Positions 6,070 to 14,752 of a stretch of 31,631 nt of DNA are shown piece by piece. The stretch lies in assembly GCA_963546185.1 (NCBI GenBank), contig CAUULU010000006.1, positions 1-31,631 on the forward strand, written 5' to 3'. The notes under the pieces were generated by a model. It was not told the DNA's origin and searched no databases. It saw only the letters and a program-made list of their open reading frames with translations. Source of the stretch: JABCPO02 sp963546185 (lineage in GTDB: Bacteria; Bacillota; Clostridia; TANB77; CAG-508). How positions within the stretch are numbered: the stretch's first letter is position 1; every line of letters begins with the position of its first letter. The position numbers were made by a program, and so were the translations under genes.

Positions 6070-8308
6070 CTATATTTTTTCATGTATTGTTCTATTAATT
6101 ACATCTAATTGTTGTTCTCTAGTAAGTTTTGTAAAGTTTACTGCATATCCTGAAACTCTTATTGTAAGTTGTGGATATAATTCTGGATGTTCCATCGCAT
6201 CTAATAATAATTCTCTATTAAATACATTTACATTTATATGGTGTGCATTTTGTCCAAAATATCCGGTCAAGCATTGATACCAAGTTTGTTCTCTTAGCTT
6301 CATCAGTATTTCCAAGTGTTGCTGGTGTTATTGCAAATGTGTATGATATACCATCTACTGCATACTTATATGGTATTTTTGTTAATGAATTTAATACTGC
6401 TAAAGCTCCGGTGTGTATCTCTTCCATGTATTGGATTTGCTCCTGGACCAAATGGTGCTCCTTCTCTTCTTCCATCTGGTGTATTACCTGTTGCCTTACC
6501 ATAAACAACATTTGATGTTATTGTTAATATTGACATTGTTGGTGTTGCATTTCTATATGTTGGTTGTTTTTGTAATTTTTTCATAAAGTTTACTGTTATT
6601 TCTCTTGCTATAGTATCAACTCTATCATCATCATTTCCAAATTTAGGAAAATCTCCTTCTATTTCATAATCTACAACTATTCCGGTCTTCATCTCTTATT
6701 GTTTTTACTTTTGCATATTTCATTGCTGATAATGCATCTGCAACTACTGAAAGTCCTGCTATACCACATGCCATAGTTCTTAATATATCTCTATCATGAA
6801 GTGCCATTTCTATTGATTCATATGCATATTTGTCATGCATGTAATGAATTATATTAAGTGCATTCATATATGTTTTAGCAACATATTCTTGCATTTCATC
6901 AAATTTTTGTATTACTTCATCATATTCTAAATATTCTGATCTTATTGGTTCAAATCTTGGTGTTACTTGTTTTTTAGTTTTTTCATCAACCCCACCATTT
7001 ATAGCATAAAGTAATGTTTTAGCAAGGTTTGCTCTTGCTCCAAAGAATTGCATTTGTTTTCCTATTCTCATTGCAGATACACAACATGCAATACCATAAT
7101 CATCTCCCCAATAATCTCTCATAAGGTCATCATTTTCATATTGTAATGAACTTGTATCTATTGAAGCTTGTGCTACATATTTTTTAAATCCTTCTGGTAA
7201 TCTTGTGCTCCATAATACTGTTAAGTTTGGTTCTGGTGATGGACCTATATTGTATAATGTTTGAATTACACGATATGAGTTCTTAGTTACAAGTGTTCTT
7301 CCATCTATTCCCATACCACCTATTGATTCTGTAACCCATACTGGATCACCACTAAATAATGCATCATATTCTGGTGTTCTTAAAAATCTCACAAGTCTTA
7401 ATTTCATTACAAAATGATCCATTATTTCTTGTACTTCAGCTTCTGTTATTGTTCCATTTTTTAAATCTCTTTCAAAATATATATCAAAAAATGTTGATAC
7501 TCTACCAATACTCATTGCTGCACCATTTTGTTGTTTTATTGCTGCTAAATATGCGAAATATGTCCATTGTACTGCTTCTTTTGAATTTTTAGCTGGTCTT
7601 GAAATATCATACCCATATCTTTTTGCCATTTCTTTTAATTCTTCCAATGCAATTATTTGTGTAAATATTTCTTCTCTTAATCTTATTATATCTTCTGTTA
7701 TATTTTCTGCTGTTGTATTGTTATAGTCTTTTCTTCTTTCTTCTATTATATAATCAACACCATATAATGCTACTCTTCTATAGTCTCCTATTATTCTTCC
7801 TCTACCATATCCATCTGGAAGTCCTGTTATTAGATGGCTTGATCTAGCTTTTCTTATTTCTTCTGTATATGCTCTAAATACTCCATCATTATGTGTTGTT
7901 CTATATTCAGTAAATATTTTCTTTATTTCAGGACTTAATTTAACTCCTGCCGCTTCACATGATTTTTCTACAATTTTAATACCACCATTTGGCATTATAG
8001 CTCTTTTAAGTGGCTTATCTGTTTGAAGTCCTACTATTTGTTCTTTATCTTTGTCTATATATCCGAGGATTATGTGATAATATTGTTGATGCAACATCTG
8101 CTGATACTTCTAATACACCACCATTTTCTTTTTCCTTCTTATATAATTCTAATACTTCTTTCCAAAGTTCATTTGTTCTTTCAGTTGGTCCTTCTATAAA
8201 ACTTGCATCGCCATTATATGGAGTATAGTTTTTTTGTATGAAATCTCTTACATTTATTTCATATTGCCATTCTCCTTTTACAAATCCATTCCACTCTTCA
8301 CACCTCAT
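6070..8308 (-). CDS. pflB: Formate C-acetyltransferase (pyruvate formate-lyase), four CGG recoding sites
   Basis: Four +1 skips reconstruct 744 residues, the normal PflB size. The enzyme converts pyruvate and CoA to acetyl-CoA and formate under anaerobic conditions. The active-site Cys pair is in GIACCVSAMRIG. The glycyl-radical loop near the C-terminus reads RVSGYAVNF. Recoded glycines are 82 (NPGYIDK), 542 (DEDGIVVDY), 633 (DTHGALA) and 681 (LDGYFGQNAHH), all in motifs I recognise from PflB. Read literally, the gene falls into five overlapping fragments. Because PflB is normally an abundant enzyme, four required shifts imply that decoding is efficient. The start is ATG with AGAAAGGATG upstream. 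It is cotranscribed with pflA from the promoter at 8388-8416. The CGG in GCG GCA (near 7950) straddles codons and is read normally. Confidence 0.96.
6262..6265 (-). other. CGG+1 recoding site 3 (GAC CGGA), PflB Gly681
   Basis: The skip gives L-D-G-Y-F-G-Q-N, joining the glycyl-radical domain. Confidence 0.95.
6407..6410 (-). other. CGG+1 recoding site 4 (CAC CGGA), PflB Gly633
   Basis: The skip gives G-R-D-T-H-G-A-L-A, matching the conserved PflB segment after GANP. Literal reading stops 16 codons later. Confidence 0.95.
6681..6684 (-). other. CGG+1 recoding site 5 (GAC CGGA), PflB Gly542
   Basis: The skip gives D-E-D-G-I-V-V-D-Y, a conserved PflB motif. Literal reading stops six codons after CGG. 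Confidence 0.95.
8062..8065 (-). other. CGG+1 recoding site 6 (CCT CGGA), PflB Gly82
   Basis: The skip gives H-N-P-G-Y-I-D-K. Literal reading gives R-I-Y-R-Q-R and stops. Confidence 0.95.
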
Positions 8309-8387
8309 CTTTACATCCTTTCTAGAATTTAAGAACTTCTATGCATAAATATATTTACATAGTTTTTTACTTATCTTCTATACCTTC

Positions 8388-8416
8388 ATTATAGCTATTC
8401 AAACTAATATTTTCAA
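8388..8416 (-). promoter_or_regulatory. Promoter of pflB-pflA
   Basis: On the minus strand, -35 TTGAAA (8411-8416) and -10 TATAAT (8388-8393) have a 17-base spacer. The remainder of the murD-pflB interval (8309-8659) is AT-rich and I see no gene in it. Downstream of the start site is an imperfect AT-rich inverted repeat (CTATG...CATAG, about 8340-8363) that could be structural or regulatory. Confidence 0.7.
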
Positions 8417-8617
8417 TTGATTTTATATAATTTAAAAATATATTTTTTTATATGTTTTTCATAAATTACGTTTAAAATACAATAATAAAAAAATACTTAA
8501 AAATAATAAAAAAGATATACCTAAACTAACTTTTAAGTATACCTTCTTATTTAATAAATCCATTATTTTATTACTTTATTATTTTAAATATTAAAATTTA
8601 TCATTTCATCATTTATT

Positions 8618-8644
8618 ATCTATTTATATTATATATAAATAGAT
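8618..8644 (-). terminator. Hairpin after murD, possible terminator
   Basis: A perfect 11-bp AT-rich stem (8618-8628 with 8634-8644, 5-base loop) starts 16 bases beyond the murD stop. The following T tract is interrupted, so termination efficiency is uncertain. Confidence 0.45.
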
Positions 8645-8659
8645 ACTTTTTATTTATCT

Positions 8660-10228
8660 TTATATTTCTTCTATTTCCATTACAAGTTTTTTAAAATGAT
8701 CTCCGTCTTTCTTCATAATTCTTATATTGATCAAAACTTGCACATGCTGGTGAAAGTAATATATTCATACCTTCTTTTGAATATTTAATTGCTTCATCTA
8801 ATGCTTCATCCATTGTTTCTACAACTGAATATTCTTTCCAATCATTTTCATCTAAAGCCTGTTTTATCTTTTCTCTTACTTCTCCATAAAGTACTACATA
8901 TACTATATTTTTATTAAATGATTTGACAAGCTTTGTAAAATCACTATTTTTATCTGAACCACCTAAAAGAAGTACTGTTCTTCTATTCATTGCATTTATA
9001 GCTTTTATTGTTGAGTCTGGATTTGTTCCTTTTGAATCATTATAATAATATATTCCATTTTTATTTGCTACATATTCTATTCTATGTTCTACTGCTTTAA
9101 ATTCTTTTACTGCATTTTTTATTATATTTCTCTTTATTCCTATAATATATGCCATCCCACTTGCTACCATAATATTTTCTATATTGTGTCTTCCGAAGTA
9201 AATGTATATCTTGAATATTTACTAGAACTCTGTAATTTTCTTCTTTTTCTTCTTTAGATATATCTTTATCTTTTTCATTTTCCTCTATAGTAGAATCTTT
9301 ACATTCTAATGATATACATATTTCTTCTTTTTGAATATATATATAGTTTTTAAAGAAAATATAATCTTTAAAATCATTTATCCATTTTTCTTTCTTTTCT
9401 CCATTTTCAAAAGGCTTTGATTTCATTATATATTCATATCTTACTTCATTTATATATTCTATCTTTTCTATAATTTGCTCTCTTGTAAGAGTGCTTGAAA
9501 ACCATACAATATTTAAATCAGAATGGAAAATATGTTCAAGTGTATATCTTACTATCATTTCATCATCTAAATTTAATATAACATAATCACCATATGATTG
9601 ATTTTTTGTTATATTAAACTTACATTCAATATATCTTTCCATTGTCTTATGTCTATTTAGATGATCTTCTGTAATATTTATTATTGCTGATACTTTTGGT
9701 CTAAATTCATTTATTGTTTCTAACTGAAAACTACTTGTTTCTACTGCAATTATACTATCTTCATCTGTTTTATCTGATATATCTGATATTGGGAATCCTA
9801 TATTTCCTGTAATATATGAATTTGGTGTATGTCTTCTTATTATATCTCCTACAAGTGTTGTAGTTGTTGTTTTACCATTTGTTCCAGTTATTGCAAGTAT
9901 TGTTCCGATATGAATATCTAAAACCAAATTCTATTTCTCCAATTGTTTCTATTCCACTTTTTATACTTTTTTGTGCTATTTCTGATTCTACAGGGACACC
10001 TGGACTTAATACTGTAATATTAATATTAGAAAAATCTATATCTTCTATATTATTATATACTTTATCTACAACTTCTTTATTTACTTCTACCTCTTTATTA
10101 TCATCATATACAAAAACTGTTGCTCCTAATCTTTTTGCAAGTTCTGATGATTTTATACCACTTTTCCCATATCCTACAATCAATACATTTTCATCTTCTA
10201 AATAACTATTTCTTATAATTTCTTTCAT
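8660..10228 (-). CDS. murD: UDP-N-acetylmuramoyl-L-alanine:D-glutamate ligase (three CGG recoding sites)
   Basis: Three +1 skips give 521 residues. MurD adds D-Glu to UDP-MurNAc-L-Ala in peptidoglycan synthesis. Visible motifs are N-terminal VLIVGYGKSG, the ATP loop ITGTNGKTTTT (about 113-123), central ITEDHLNRH, GRHNIENIMVA (345 onward), HRIEYV, NDSKGTNPDST and C-terminal SPACASFDQY. The last skip adds the native C-terminus, EERGDHFKKLV, typical of MurD. The family is usually about 450 residues; the excess is a charged Lys/Glu-rich insertion at about 265-335, between the central and C-terminal domains. Start choice: ATG at 10228 follows GGGG at 5 bases; a longer ATG start at 10246 has no ribosome binding site. 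The start lies within the 3' end of rarA, so the two are translationally close. Confidence 0.92.
8702..8705 (-). other. CGG+1 recoding site 7 (AGA CGGA), MurD Gly508
   Basis: Literal reading gives E-E-R-R-R-S-F and stops, which looks like a nearly complete protein. The skip gives E-E-R-G-D-H-F-K-K-L-V, the canonical MurD terminus. It is easily overlooked by ORF calling. Confidence 0.9.
9192..9195 (-). other. CGG+1 recoding site 8 (CTT CGGA), MurD Gly345
   Basis: The skip gives L-L-G-R-H-N-I-E-N, the conserved Gly-x-His-Asn motif at the start of the last MurD segment. Confidence 0.95.
9904..9907 (-). other. CGG+1 recoding site 9 (TAT CGGA), MurD Gly108
   Basis: The skip gives Y-G-T-I-L-A-I-T-G-T-N-G-K-T, putting the ATP-binding loop in frame with the N-terminal domain. 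Confidence 0.95.
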
Positions 10229-11457
10229 CATTTCCCCACTTATCATTATAATAGATTTTATTTCTTATCTCTTTTGGTAAATATTCTTGTTTTACATATC
10301 CACCTTCATAATTATGTGGATACATATATTTTTGTTTTTCTGATATCTTTGCATTATTTTTTAAATATTCTGGTATATTTGCATTTAATATTTCTTCTGT
10401 TTCCATATCTCTAAGTGCCTCATTTATAGCATTATATGCACTATTAGATTTTTTAGCTTTTGCTAAATATATTGTAACTTCTGCTAAGATAATTCTTGCC
10501 TCTGGCATTCCTATTTTTTTAACTGCTTCTAATCCCGCATTTGCTATAACAAGCGCGTTTGGATTTGCAAGTCCTATATCTTCAGCTGCTAATATAACAA
10601 GTCTTCTTCCTATAAACTCTATATCTTCGCCTTTTTTAAGCATTCTTGCTAAATAATATATTGCTGCATTTTCATCACTACCTCTTACAGACTTTATAAA
10701 TGCTGAAATAGTATCATAATGTACATCATCTCCTTTATGTACTTTAAGTCTATTTTCATCAATACATTTATTTACAATTTCTTTTGTTACTTCTATATCT
10801 CCATCTTTATTCATTTCTGACATTAAAATACTATTTTCAAGTATTCCGAAGCGAATATCTTATATCACCAAAAGATTTTTCTGCAATAAGTTTTAAAACT
10901 TCTTCCGATATTTTTAATTCTAAATTACCAAATCCTTTTTCTTTATCACTTAGTGTTCTTTTTAATAATTTTAATATATCTTTTTCTGTTATATCATTTA
11001 ATTTTAAAGCTACCGTTCTTGATAATAATGCATGATTTAAAGAATAATATGGATTTTCTGTTGTTGCTCCAATTAATATTATTGTTCCATTTTCTATGTA
11101 TGGAAGAAGTACATCTTGTTGTGCTTTATTAAATCTATGTATCTCATCAACAAACAAAATACTGCTACATTCAGGACAGTATAATGGATTTTCTGTTTCT
11201 TGTATTATCCCTTTTATATCTGATACCCCTGCTGTAACAGCATTTAACTTATAAAATTTATATTTTGTTGTTTTTGCAATTACTTCTGCAATTGTTGTTT
11301 TTCCTGTTCCTGGGCTACCCCATAATATTATACTTAAAAGATTATCTGTTTCTATTCTTTTTCTTAAAACTGTTCCTTTTCCTATTATGCTTTCTTGACC
11401 TACTATTTCATCTAAAGTAGTAGGTCTCATTCTATTTGCTAAAGGTTCTTTTTTCAT
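10206..11457 (-). CDS. rarA: Replication-associated recombination protein A, RarA/MgsA-type AAA+ ATPase (one CGG recoding site)
   Basis: With one skip the protein is 416 residues, matching the RarA/MgsA/WRNIP1 family. It acts at stalled replication forks. Motifs are N-terminal PLANRMRPTTLDEIVGQE, Walker A GSPGTGKTT and Walker B LFVDEIHRFNKAQQD. Further on are sensor 1 GATTENPYYSLNHALLSR and the arginine-rich helical region after SFGDIRYSLG, followed by the C-terminal clamp and tetramerisation part. The recoded Gly204 is in the lid region after GDIRYSL. An upstream in-frame TTG exists, but the ATG at 11457 is preferred (GAGGC upstream). It begins right after the cyclophilin stop. Two CGG trinucleotides that straddle codons in this gene (TCG GAA, ACG GTA) and one in GCG GGA need no shift. 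Confidence 0.93.
10845..10848 (-). other. CGG+1 recoding site 10 (CTT CGGA), RarA Gly204
   Basis: The skip gives Y-S-L-G-I-L-E-N-S and reads into the C-terminal half. Literal reading stops three codons after CGG. Confidence 0.95.
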
Positions 11458-11460
11458 CAA

Positions 11461-12285
11461 TTATTCTGCCTCTTTAACTACTATATTTTCTATAACAACA
11501 TCTGTTTTTGGCTTATCATTTGCTTCATTTGTTTCTACTGCTGCTATTTTATCTACAACATCCATTCCTTCATAAACTTGTCCAAAAACAGTATATTGTA
11601 AGAATAAGCTTGGATATCCACCATATTCCTTATATGCTTTTAATATACTTTCTGGTGCATTTGCAAGTTTTAACTGGTTATATATTTGTTCTTTGTATTT
11701 TGCTTGTGTTATAAAAAATTGACTTCCAAGTGATTTTTCTACACCTGATACGCTTGCCATAGCTAAACTTCCTCTAAAAGGAAATCTTTTTAGGCTAACT
11801 TCTTTTCCGAAAGCTTCTTTCCAAATACTTTCTCCACCTGTACCTGTTCCTGTTGGATCACCACCTTGTATCATAAATTCATTTATAACTCTATGAAATA
11901 TTTGTCCATTATAATAACCGTTTTTAGCATGTGTTAAGAAATTTTCAACTGCTTTTGGTGCTTCTTCTTTATAGAATTTTAATTTTATTTCTCCAAAATT
12001 CTTAACATTTATTATAGCTATTGTTTCTCCTTTTTTAGGTTTTTCTAATGCTTCTTTTCCAAGTTTCACATAGTCTATATTATCCACTGTTTCTTTTTCC
12101 TTTTCATTTTTCGTATTAGTCTTTTCTTCTTTATTTTCTTGCTTATCTTCAATCTTAGAATTTGTTGCATTTTTCTTTTCTTCATTTAGCTTATATTCTC
12201 TTAGAATAAATACTCCTATTATCCCTATTATTATTATTGCTAAAACTGCTATTATAGCCAAGTTTTTCTTGCTTTCACTTTCCAT
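11461..12285 (-). CDS. Membrane-anchored cyclophilin-type peptidyl-prolyl isomerase
   Basis: The 274-residue protein has one N-terminal transmembrane anchor (about 8-28), then a Lys/Glu/Asn-rich linker (about 30-75) and a cyclophilin domain. Motifs are IFHRVINEFMIQGGDPTGTG, the substrate-site segment GSLAMA, GSQFFIT and YTVFGQVYEGMDVVDKI. It should catalyse cis-trans isomerisation of Xaa-Pro bonds outside the membrane, assisting folding of exported proteins. No lipobox Cys is visible, so it is anchored by the helix itself. It is in a minus-strand operon between the hypothetical at 12304 and rarA. The start ATG follows AAGGAGAACT. The TTC GGA in EAFGKE contains an out-of-phase CGG and is read normally. 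Confidence 0.9.
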   Translation of the reverse strand: MESESKKNLAIIAVLAIIIIGIIGVFILREYKLNEEKKNATNSKIEDKQENKEEKTNTKNEKEKETVDNIDYVKLGKEALEKPKKGETIAIINVKNFGEIKLKFYKEEAPKAVENFLTHAKNGYYNGQIFHRVINEFMIQGGDPTGTGTGGESIWKEAFGKEVSLKRFPFRGSLAMASVSGVEKSLGSQFFITQAKYKEQIYNQLKLANAPESILKAYKEYGGYPSLFLQYTVFGQVYEGMDVVDKIAAVETNEANDKPKTDVVIENIVVKEAE

Positions 12286-12303
12286 AGTTCTCCTTGTTTA
12301 TAC

Positions 12304-12741
12304 CTAATCTGGTATGTATAATCTATTTTTATTAAATCCAAAGAATTTTTTGATACTTTTTATCATCCTTTTGAAAAATCCCTCTTTTTTTGTAACCATA
12401 AGTCCATTGATTTGTCTATCTAATTGTCTTGCTCTTTGTCTTCTATCTTCTAAAAATTCTTCTTCATTTACCTTATGATTTTTCTTTAAGTTATTTATTG
12501 TTTTTTTATCACACCATGAAGATTTTAATATTATTGATAGTATGACTACAGATTCATACATTAAGTTTTGATCTTTTAGTCCTTTTCTCAAATCTATTTT
12601 AAAATAGTGTGTTTCATCTTTAAATTTTTCCATAAACCATATGAAATTTTTAGGAACTTTTGCTCTTAATGTAGGGTCTGTATAATCTAAAACAACTGAT
12701 ACTTCTTTTAAAGCCTTATATAGCTTATCTTGTTCACCCAT
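12304..12741 (-). CDS. Conserved-looking hypothetical protein in the ruvA operon
   Basis: A 145-residue soluble protein I do not recognise. It is largely helical and charged. The middle has a basic, Arg-rich stretch (DRRQRARQLDRQ) and the C-terminus is strongly basic (FFKRMIKSIKKFFGFNKNR), which could bind membrane or nucleic acid. It lies 10 bases after ruvA and 18 bases before the cyclophilin gene, with a GGAGAGAAT ribosome binding site, so it is very likely expressed. It contains no CGG. Confidence 0.75.
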   Translation of the reverse strand: MGEQDKLYKALKEVSVVLDYTDPTLRAKVPKNFIWFMEKFKDETHYFKIDLRKGLKDQNLMYESVVILSIILKSSWCDKKTINNLKKNHKVNEEEFLEDRRQRARQLDRQINGLMVTKKEGFFKRMIKSIKKFFGFNKNRLYIPD

Positions 12742-12751
12742 ATTCTCTCCA

Positions 12752-13351
12752 TTATCTTAATATTTTAAGTGCCTGTTTTATCATATCTTCTGTACTACTA
12801 TTTATATCTAACGATTTCATAATCTTTTCAATTTCTTTAATATTATATCCAAGAACTTTTAATGCTTCTACAACATCTTTTTCTTTTTCTGATACAGTTA
12901 TATATTGTTCATTAGATTTTTGTTCTTTGTCTTCTGTAAATATAATTTCTTCTGTTTTTACTTTATCTGTTATTTCAAGCACTATTCTCTGTGCTGTTTT
13001 CTTACCTATTCCTGGTAACTTAGATAACCTGCTTATATCATTAGTAATTATAGCTATTGCAAATTCTGCTGTTGAAATTGATGATAAAATTCCAATTGCA
13101 GTTTTTGCACCTATTTTACTTACAGATATTAAATTTTCAAACATTTTCTTTTCTTCTAAATTTTTAAATCCGAATAATGATATATTATCTTGTGAGACAT
13201 TATAATATGTATATATTTTTGCTTCTTCACCAATATTTAATTCTGAAAGTGCAATTTCTGTCATATATATTTCATAACCTATATTATTATTTTCTAATAT
13301 TAATATATTTTTTGTCTTGCTTATAACTTTTCCTATTATATATGAATACAT
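12752..13351 (-). CDS. ruvA: Holliday junction branch migration subunit RuvA
   Basis: A full-length RuvA of 199 residues. The N-terminal OB domain starts MYSYIIGKV, followed by helix-hairpin-helix DNA-binding segments VSKIGAKTAIGIL and LSKLPGIGKKTAQRIV and a C-terminal RuvB-binding domain of about 45 residues ending near ALKILR. RuvA holds the four-way junction while RuvB drives migration. No ruvB follows here; the next gene is a hypothetical. AAAGGAGATAAT precedes the ATG. It is the first gene of the operon running to murD. The out-of-phase CGG in TTC GGA (LFGFKN) is read normally. Confidence 0.96.
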   Translation of the reverse strand: MYSYIIGKVISKTKNILILENNNIGYEIYMTEIALSELNIGEEAKIYTYYNVSQDNISLFGFKNLEEKKMFENLISVSKIGAKTAIGILSSISTAEFAIAIITNDISRLSKLPGIGKKTAQRIVLEITDKVKTEEIIFTEDKEQKSNEQYITVSEKEKDVVEALKVLGYNIKEIEKIMKSLDINSSTEDMIKQALKILR

Positions 13352-13384
13352 ATTATCTCCTTTAAATACTTTTTGTTCTTTTAG

Positions 13385-13413
13385 ATTATATAATCATTGA
13401 ACCGTTTTTTCAA
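13385..13413 (-). promoter_or_regulatory. Promoter of the ruvA-to-murD operon
   Basis: On the minus strand, -35 TTGAAA (13408-13413) and -10 TATAAT (13385-13390) have a 17-base spacer, about 35 bases upstream of ruvA. The rest of the 345-base divergent interval (13352-13696) holds no gene. Its right part is purine-rich with AAAGAT repeats leading to trxB; a possible trxB -10 box TATAAT is at 13529-13534 without a convincing -35. Confidence 0.75.
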
Positions 13414-13696
13414 TATAATTTGGATATAAATAGAGGATTTTATCTTATGCTTCTATCTTTTTTAAGAACTTATTTTTTTATGTTTACTTTTTAAAACAGT
13501 TATTGTAATATTTAATGTATTAATTAGATATAATAATCTATTAAACTTATAGTCAAGTTCAAAAAGAAAATTACATAAAAAAAGCATATATAACAATCAA
13601 AATTTAAAATAAAATTAAAAAATAAAAGATATATGGTAAAAGATAAAAGACTAAAAGATTAAATATTAAAAAAATCAAATTAAAACAGGAGGTAAT

Positions 13697-14644
13697 ATGA
13701 ATAATTTAGACAAAAATAACATTTTAGATGTAACAATAATAGGTGGTGGACCTGCAGGTATAACTGCTGCAATTTATGGTAAAAGAAGTGGGCTTAAAGT
13801 AAATATAATAGAAAAGGGTATTATAGGTGGAAATATTGCAAATACTCACCTTATAGAAAACTATCCTGCACTTATGGGAATATCTGGTTTTGATTTTTCT
13901 ATGAAACTTGAAAAACATTTAAAAGATTTAGAAATAGATTTTAATGTAGAAACTGTTTTAAACATATCTAGAAATGAATCACTTTCTAATGAATTAGGAT
14001 TAAATGTATTTGAAATCGAAACAAATAAAAATAAGTATTTTGCAAAAAATATAATAATTTCTACAGGAACTGTACCAAAATCTTTAAACATACCTGGAGA
14101 ACAAGAATATTATGGTAAAGGTGTATCTTATTGCGCAACATGTGATGGTATGTTATACAAGAAAAAAGATGTTGCTGTTGTTGGTGGTGGAAACACTGCT
14201 TTAGAATCTATAACTGTTCTTTCTGAAATATGTAATAATGTTTATGTATTTGTTAGAGGAGATAAGTTTAGAGGAGAGCAAATAGTTGTTGATAATATAT
14301 TAAAAAAAGAAAATGTACATATAATGTATAATACTTCACTTACTGAAATTAAAGGTGATGAAAATTTTGTTACTGAAATAACAACAACAAAAGGAAATTA
14401 TAATGTTGATGGTGTGTTTATTACAATAGGTACAAACCCTAATTCTGAATTGTTCAAAGATTTAGTTTCTTTAAATAATTTTAATGAGATTATCACAGAC
14501 CATCAAACAATGGAAACAAGCTTTAAAAACATTTATGCAATTGGTGATGTTAGAGATACAAAAATAAGACAAATATTAACAGGTATGTCTGATGCAATAT
14601 ATGCAATACATGATATCATTTCAAATAATAGTAAATTGAGTTAA
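13697..14644 (+). CDS. trxB: Thioredoxin reductase-like flavoprotein
   Basis: A 315-residue two-domain flavoprotein. It has the FAD loop GGGPAGITAAIY (16-27), the redox-active CATC pair in SYCATCDG (about 145-148), the NAD(P) loop VGGGNTALES, and a C-terminal YAIGDVR FAD motif. It should transfer electrons from NAD(P)H to thioredoxin or a related disulfide carrier. AGGAGGTAAT precedes the ATG, one of the best ribosome binding sites here. It stands alone between two minus-strand operons. It has no CGG codon. The electron donor cannot be told by eye, and a ferredoxin-linked variant is possible. Confidence 0.9.
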   Translation: MNNLDKNNILDVTIIGGGPAGITAAIYGKRSGLKVNIIEKGIIGGNIANTHLIENYPALMGISGFDFSMKLEKHLKDLEIDFNVETVLNISRNESLSNELGLNVFEIETNKNKYFAKNIIISTGTVPKSLNIPGEQEYYGKGVSYCATCDGMLYKKKDVAVVGGGNTALESITVLSEICNNVYVFVRGDKFRGEQIVVDNILKKENVHIMYNTSLTEIKGDENFVTEITTTKGNYNVDGVFITIGTNPNSELFKDLVSLNNFNEIITDHQTMETSFKNIYAIGDVRDTKIRQILTGMSDAIYAIHDIISNNSKLS

Positions 14645-14701
14645 CCATTAAGAATTTTAAAAATAAAAACTTTAAAAAAGTAATTTGAAAATAAATAATT
14701 T

Positions 14702-14734
14702 AAAAAGAAGAAACAAAAACGTTTCTTCTTTTCT
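14702..14734. terminator. Bidirectional terminator between trxB and the yhaN-like gene
   Basis: A 9-bp stem AGAAGAAAC/GTTTCTTCT (14706-14714, 14721-14729) has T-rich tails in both directions. Confidence 0.8.
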
Positions 14735-14752
14735 ATTATAGTGTTATCTCTA

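Noticed and set aside
8691..8693. The in-frame TAA as the true end of murD
   Set aside because: It follows CGG by three codons; skipping the C gives the standard MurD C-terminal motif EERGDHFKKL and a stop at 8660.
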